From Streptomyces spirodelae (GTDB taxonomy: Bacteria; Actinomycetota; Actinomycetes; Streptomycetales; Streptomycetaceae), in the NCBI RefSeq assembly GCF_017676385.1, contig NZ_JAFFZN010000006.1, forward strand, positions 62,001 to 126,000: a stretch of DNA of 64,000 bases, written 5' to 3'. Shown piece after piece: positions 59,713 through 64,000 of this stretch. The translations under genes and the position numbers were made by a program. Every line of letters starts with the position of its first letter. Position 1 is the first letter of the stretch. Under the pieces are notes generated by a model. That model ran no database searches. It was not told the DNA's origin and saw only the letters and a program-made list of their open reading frames with translations.

Positions 59713-62532
59713 GTGGCCGACTGGAACGCGGCGGACGTACTCCGCCGGCTGATCGAGGACCATCGGACGTCGCACTCGCTGGCCACGGGGGCCACGTGGA
59801 CCCGCGTGAGATGCGAGCCGGCGCCCCGCCTTCCCGACCACGGCTGGAAGCTCCATGTCTCTTCCCGGGTCGACGGACTCCCGAGACTGGCCGAGGCGCT
59901 CTTCCCGTACCTGCTCGCCGAGGGCTGTTCGTTCAAGGTGGCGCGCTCGGACCGTGTGCTGCGCCGGCTCAACGGCGCGGAAGTCGGCTCCGGTGCCGTG
60001 GGGAAGGCCGTCACCGTCTATCCGCGACCTGAGCGCGTACGCGACCTCGGCCGGTCCCTCGCCGAGTTGCTGCGCGGGCATCCCGGCCCGGTGGTGCCCA
60101 GCGACCGGCGGGTGGCGGATGACGCCCCCGTGTACTACCGCTACGGCCCCTTCCGTACCCACTGGCGCAGCGGCCCCTACGGCACCTTGGTGGCCGTCAT
60201 CGACGGACCGGACGGCGAGGAGTTCGAGGCTGCCGCGTCCCTCGGCTACCGCCAGCCCTCCTGGGTGAGCGACCCCTTTCGTGAGGGTGAACCACCGCTT
60301 CGGGAGAGCGAACCACCGCACACCGCCGCGACGCCCACGGCGCACCGCTCGCGTCCGGACGAGGGTGCCCCGCGGTCCGGCGCCGAGGAGCTGCTGGGCG
60401 GACGGTACCGCGCCGTCGAAGGGGTGTACGAGTCGGCCCGTGGCAACGTCTACCGTGCTGTGGACACCGCGCTCCGCGCCGAAGACCCCGCACGAGAAGG
60501 CCCCGCACAAGAGGACTCCGCACGCGAACGTGACGGGCAACCGGTCGACGGGCGGGAGAACGCTCCACGAGCGAGCACCGTCATCGTCAAGACCGCCCGC
60601 GCTCACGTCAGTGAGGACCGTGACGGCAACGACGTACGGGTCAGACTGCGCAACGAACGCCGCGTCCTGACGGCCTGCGCCGGTACGCCGGGCATCCCCG
60701 TCTTCCTCGACCACTTCGCCCACGACACCGACGAATACCTCGTCACCAGCGATGTCGGCGACCTGAACCTTCTGGAGCACGTGGGGCGCAACGGCGCACT
60801 GCTCCCGGCCGGTTCCGCGACAGCGCCGGGCGACGACGAGGCCCTCGCCCGCCTGGCAAGGGAACTCGCCACCACGCTCAGGGCGCTGCACACCAGGGGT
60901 GTGGTCATGCGGGACGTGACGCCGCGCAACATCGTCCTGGACAGCACAGGGCGCGCCCACCTCATCGACTTCGGCATCTCGGCGCTCGACGGCCTCCACC
61001 TGCCGGGCGGTACGCCGGGCTACGCCCCCAGGGAACAGCTCGACCGCAGCCAGGAGCCGTCGGTGGTCGACGACCACTACGCGCTCGGCATGGTCCTCGT
61101 CTTCGCCGCCACCGGACTGCCGCCCGTCACCGGAGAGGCGTCGACCGCCCTCGCCCGGACCCGGGCGCTCCAGTGCCTCGATGCCGTCCACGCCGGGCAT
61201 CGGCCGGGTCTGCTCGCCGTGGTCGGCGACCTCCTCTCACGCGAGCCGGAACGCTCCACCCGGGCGCTTGCCGATCTCGCCTCCGGGGCGTGGCGCACCC
61301 GGGCGGTGACCGTGCACCGTGTCGCGCCACCACCGGCCGCCACCGCGGACCAGGTCGCCGACCTGGCAGACCGGGTGCTGGAGGTGCTGCTGGTGGAAGC
61401 GGGGGAGTACCACCTCGGGGGAGAGGCATCCGACTTCCCCGCCGTCGACGCCAGTCTCTACACCGGCAGCGCGGGCATCGGCCTGGAGCTGCTGCACCAC
61501 CGCCACCGGCCGGGCGTCCCGGACCTGCTGCGGCGGCTGGCGCGGCACGCACACCACAGCCTGGCCACGGTTCCCACCGCCGACGGCCTCTTCTCCGGGC
61601 GCACCGGCACCGAGGTGTTCCTCGCCGCCGCCCGCCGCGCCGGAGTCGAGGTCCCGCCCGAGCCCGTGCTGCCCGCCGTCACCCGCAGCCCGGCGCCTCC
61701 CTCGGCGGAGGCCCCGGAGGTACTGAAAGCCGTCGACTTCGACGTCGTCTCCGGTCACGCGGGCGTCGGAATGGGCAGGCTTCTCCTGGCCGACCTAGGT
61801 GAGACGGGGGCCCTGGGGGACGCGGCCTCGCTTGCCGAACCGTTGCTGGCGCGGGAGGAATTGGCCGTCCTGCCCGCCCGTCTGGCCGACGATTTGGGGA
61901 AGGAGACCGCCTTCGGCTACGCGCACGGGTATCTGGGCATCACCGACTTCCTCCTCCTGCTCGCCGCCCGCACCGCGGACCAGGAGCTGCTGCGGACCGG
62001 CAGGCGGCGGGCCGACCAACTGGCCGGTCTCGTCCCCGACCTGGTGGCTGCCGCCAACGCGCCCACCGCCTCCCAAATGGCGGTCTCCTGGTGCCGTGGT
62101 CTCGGCGGCCTCGCGCGGGTGCTGCGCCACGCCTGGCTGATCTTCGACGAGCCCGCATTCCGGCGAGCCGCCGAGACCGCCACCAGGGGCTGCCTGACCT
62201 GGAGCACCAGGCTCAGCACACTCGGCCAGTGCTGCGGCACGGCCGGTCTGGGCTCGGCGCTGCTGGACCTGGCCGTGGACTGCGGGGACGACCAGTACCT
62301 CGACGCCGCCCACGAGGCGGCCCGCCATCTGCTCCGCCGTAGCCACGGCCCCGACGACGCGCCTGCCCTTGTCGCCAACAACCTCACCAAGGAGGCCCCC
62401 TACTCCTGGGCACAGGGCTACGCCGGCATCCTGACCTTCCTGCGGCGGTTGCGCGAGCCGGGCAGCCGCGACCTGCTGCCGGAGCCCACAGCACGGACGG
62501 CGGCACCGCACGAGATGGCCGTCACCGGCTGA
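59713..62532 (+). CDS. lanL: Class IV lanthipeptide synthetase (LanL-type)
   Basis: 939 residues, GTG start behind CGAGGAG. Three domains in the LanL order. Lyase, about 1-220: HGWKLHVSS with candidate Lys46, GCSFKVARSD, KAVTVYPRP. Kinase, about 235-520: Lys293 (VIVKTARAH), catalytic loop RD401VTPRN, DFG at Asp419. LanC-type cyclase, about 540-930: Cys794 in SWCRGLGG and Cys840-Cys841-Gly in GQCCGTAGLG as zinc ligands, which separates it from the zinc-free class III enzymes. It dehydrates Thr in the precursor and closes thioether rings. No transporter, protease or tailoring gene follows. Confidence 0.93.
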   Translation: MADWNAADVLRRLIEDHRTSHSLATGATWTRVRCEPAPRLPDHGWKLHVSSRVDGLPRLAEALFPYLLAEGCSFKVARSDRVLRRLNGAEVGSGAVGKAVTVYPRPERVRDLGRSLAELLRGHPGPVVPSDRRVADDAPVYYRYGPFRTHWRSGPYGTLVAVIDGPDGEEFEAAASLGYRQPSWVSDPFREGEPPLRESEPPHTAATPTAHRSRPDEGAPRSGAEELLGGRYRAVEGVYESARGNVYRAVDTALRAEDPAREGPAQEDSARERDGQPVDGRENAPRASTVIVKTARAHVSEDRDGNDVRVRLRNERRVLTACAGTPGIPVFLDHFAHDTDEYLVTSDVGDLNLLEHVGRNGALLPAGSATAPGDDEALARLARELATTLRALHTRGVVMRDVTPRNIVLDSTGRAHLIDFGISALDGLHLPGGTPGYAPREQLDRSQEPSVVDDHYALGMVLVFAATGLPPVTGEASTALARTRALQCLDAVHAGHRPGLLAVVGDLLSREPERSTRALADLASGAWRTRAVTVHRVAPPPAATADQVADLADRVLEVLLVEAGEYHLGGEASDFPAVDASLYTGSAGIGLELLHHRHRPGVPDLLRRLARHAHHSLATVPTADGLFSGRTGTEVFLAAARRAGVEVPPEPVLPAVTRSPAPPSAEAPEVLKAVDFDVVSGHAGVGMGRLLLADLGETGALGDAASLAEPLLAREELAVLPARLADDLGKETAFGYAHGYLGITDFLLLLAARTADQELLRTGRRRADQLAGLVPDLVAAANAPTASQMAVSWCRGLGGLARVLRHAWLIFDEPAFRRAAETATRGCLTWSTRLSTLGQCCGTAGLGSALLDLAVDCGDDQYLDAAHEAARHLLRRSHGPDDAPALVANNLTKEAPYSWAQGYAGILTFLRRLREPGSRDLLPEPTARTAAPHEMAVTG

Positions 62533-62664
62533 CTCTGCCGCCGGCGCGCCGAGTGAGCACCTCGGCCGAGCCGCCCGGCTCCGCCGCGACCGGCCACGGG
62601 TTGTGCGGCAGCGAGCGCCGCCCTCCCCCCCCGGGTCGGGGAGAGAGCGGGGCCGTGCGTGCGG

Positions 62665-63174
62665 TCAGCAGTTGAACGTCGTCACCATGACGAGCGGCTT
62701 CGTGCCGTCGCTGCCCGCGATGTAGGCGATGGCCCACTTGTAGATCAGTGCTTCACGGAAGTCGTCCGATCCGGCGCCTGGGCGGACGACGGTGCTCTCA
62801 GCGCGTGGATCGGGCAGCCTCTCGGAGATGACTTGGCGCATGTCGTATTCCTCGTGATACCGCTCCCGCACCTGTTCCTGGGCCGTCTCGGTGAAGCGGA
62901 TGCGGTAGCCGCTGCCGGCTTCGCCGTCGAGTCGCAATGCCTCACGCGCATCCGGACTGCGCTGAAGGACGGCGTCGCGCTGACGCAACAGCTCTCCGGT
63001 GTGGCGCTCCTGCTCGGTGACGGGGCCGAGGGCGGTCAGCGTCCTGGAGTGGTGGTCCCAGAAGTCGAGGGTCAACTCCAGTGGCGAGCCGGTCAGTCCC
63101 GAGATGCTTCTGTCGTACTCCTTGTGCCAGCGTTCGGGCAGCGCGGCGCGGATCTGTTCGGGGGTCGGGCCCAT
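62665..63174 (-). CDS. Hypothetical protein, DUF6247-like start
   Basis: 169 residues from ATG 63174 with GAAAGGATC upstream. The first part, PEQIRAALPERWHKEYDRSI followed by LTLDFWDHHSRTLTAL, resembles DUF6247-type antitoxin-like proteins. The second part (RIRFTETAQEQVRERYHEEY, DMRQVISERLPDPR, ALIYKWAIAYIAG) could be a short toxin-like or binding domain; it is not identified. Divergent from the RCC1-like gene; a 19-bp inverted repeat lies between them. Confidence 0.55.
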   Translation of the reverse strand: MGPTPEQIRAALPERWHKEYDRSISGLTGSPLELTLDFWDHHSRTLTALGPVTEQERHTGELLRQRDAVLQRSPDAREALRLDGEAGSGYRIRFTETAQEQVRERYHEEYDMRQVISERLPDPRAESTVVRPGAGSDDFREALIYKWAIAYIAGSDGTKPLVMVTTFNC

Positions 63175-63500
63175 GGTGATCCTTTCTGCACGGACAGGAA
63201 GCTGTACGAGGACTCGACGGGGCGGGTGAACCGGCCCCGTCCGGCGGAGTGCTGGCAGGTGGCGCTCTTGCCGCCGGTCATCTGATCGCACCGTCATCCT
63301 CGGCAGGCACACACTCCGCAAACCGGGGTCGAGGTCAAACACCTCGATCGGGTGACAACGGGAACGGTGGGGCCCTCTACCGCTCGGCCGCGGGCTCGGG
63401 CCATCCTGATCTCCCGCACGCTCCGCGTGTCCCGAACTACGGTGCGTGACCCGAGCACCCGAACCCGACAACTCCCCAACGGCGTAGGTGAGGATTCTCT
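63175..63500. other. Intergenic region between divergent genes
   Basis: 326 bases with no convincing gene. It contains the inverted repeat at 63329-63347 and, on the plus strand, GAGGATTCTCTGTG that sets the start of the next gene. Confidence 0.4.
63329..63347. promoter_or_regulatory. 19-bp inverted repeat, operator-like
   Basis: TCGAGGT (63329-63335), five bases, ACCTCGA (63341-63347): perfect seven-base arms. Its size and place between divergent genes fit a dimeric repressor site; the regulator is unknown. Confidence 0.5.
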
Positions 63501-64000
63501 GTGGCCACAGGCGAGACAACCGGCGAGGCGCCCCTGCGTGCTGGAAGGGTGGTGATGCGCGGCTCCCATACGTGGGTTCCGCCGGAGATCATTCGCGGCG
63601 GGGTCACCTGCCTCGCCTCTGCCGACGAGAACTGGAACATCGCGGTACGGCACGGACGGGTCGTCGAGTGGGACACGAGCAAGGTCATCCACTGGTTCCC
63701 TGACGAGCACCAGGGGAGCATCGTGGCGGTCACAGCAGGCGGTTCGGATCTGGCCGCCGCGCTGAGCAGCACCGGCGAGGTGATCGCGTGGGGGCGGGCA
63801 GGGCTTCCCGAGATGGTCGACTCGTCCATGCCGCAGGGCGTGAGGAACGGCAAAGCGTCGGCGATCGCGGCCGGTCCTGACCACCTGGTGGCCATCGTCG
63901 CGGGCTCCGTGTACCGGTGGGGCGACTGGGAAAGCCAAGGCAGAGTCCATGTTGTGTTCGCGGCGACCGAGGGCGAAGCCGCCGTCGAGGTCGCGACGGG
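63501..64000 (+). CDS. RCC1-repeat protein, N-terminal part (runs off the window)
   Basis: 166 residues visible from GTG 63501 (GAGGA upstream); ATG 63555 is an alternative. Beta-propeller repeats of the RCC1 type: VTCLASADENWNIAVRHGRV, IVAVTAGGSDLAAALSSTGE followed by VIAWGRAG, ASAIAAGPDHLVAIVAGSVY followed by RWGDWE. Bacterial RCC1-like proteins serve varied binding roles. No signal peptide. The rest lies beyond the window. Confidence 0.8.
   Translation, partial: MATGETTGEAPLRAGRVVMRGSHTWVPPEIIRGGVTCLASADENWNIAVRHGRVVEWDTSKVIHWFPDEHQGSIVAVTAGGSDLAAALSSTGEVIAWGRAGLPEMVDSSMPQGVRNGKASAIAAGPDHLVAIVAGSVYRWGDWESQGRVHVVFAATEGEAAVEVAT

Overview
The window reads as Streptomyces (or a very close relative): about 70% GC, GTG and TTG starts, many ATGA/GTGA start-stop overlaps, and families typical of that genus (gas vesicle cluster with GvpZ, SigB/F/G-type sigma factor, DUF574 methyltransferase, class IV lanthipeptide synthetase, chromosomal GGAGCAGTTCCCCGCGCC interspersed repeats). 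No rRNA, tRNA, CRISPR array, transposase or phage integrase was recognised.

Layout. 1-3137: distal half of a gas vesicle operon (gvpY-position gene, gvpZ, gvpJ, gvpF/L, gvpS, gvpK). 3166-13284: housekeeping and accessory genes: MgtC/SapB membrane protein, small membrane protein, M23 endopeptidase, an SDR gene broken by a 34-bp repeat, a SulP transporter with a beta-carbonic anhydrase, PRC-barrel protein, metallo-hydrolase, methyltransferase, VOC and DUF2795 proteins. 13575-22443: a sugar-acid catabolic operon (enolase-family dehydratase, zinc dehydrogenase, U32-like protein, ChvE/GguAB-type ABC importer), with convergent SMP-30 lactonase and IclR regulator genes. 22545-27049: DUF6480 protein, sigma factor, HAD hydrolase, and a LysR plus beta-lactamase-like pair resembling the S. 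cacaoi BlaA/BlaB regulators. Their divergent neighbour at 27199 is a Tat-exported metallo-hydrolase. 28308-35752: a GntR regulator, GH42 beta-galactosidase, ABC sugar importer and a clear DgoD galactonate dehydratase, a second galactose-related unit.

35887-43060: an FHA protein overlapping a membrane Ser/Thr kinase that carries an extracellular lytic-transglycosylase-like domain; a decayed uracil-DNA glycosylase; tdh-kbl-lysR for threonine breakdown; an ATP-dependent DNA ligase. 43648-53395: secreted proteins (small peptide, phospholipase A2, phospholipase C, L,D-transpeptidase), a FUSC exporter, a solitary dnaK with a HspR-type box, an aldo/keto reductase and a truncated LysE gene.

53626-56511 is the most novel-looking unit: a small WXG-like protein, a 521-residue protein ending in a papain/C39-like cysteine peptidase domain, a lipoprotein with a chagasin-type (I42) cysteine-protease-inhibitor domain, and a small helical protein. 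I read it as a candidate protease toxin with a protease-inhibitor immunity protein. 56492-58740 holds a glycosyltransferase and companion gene. 59342-62532 is a two-gene class IV lanthipeptide locus. The window closes with a hypothetical gene and a truncated RCC1-repeat gene.
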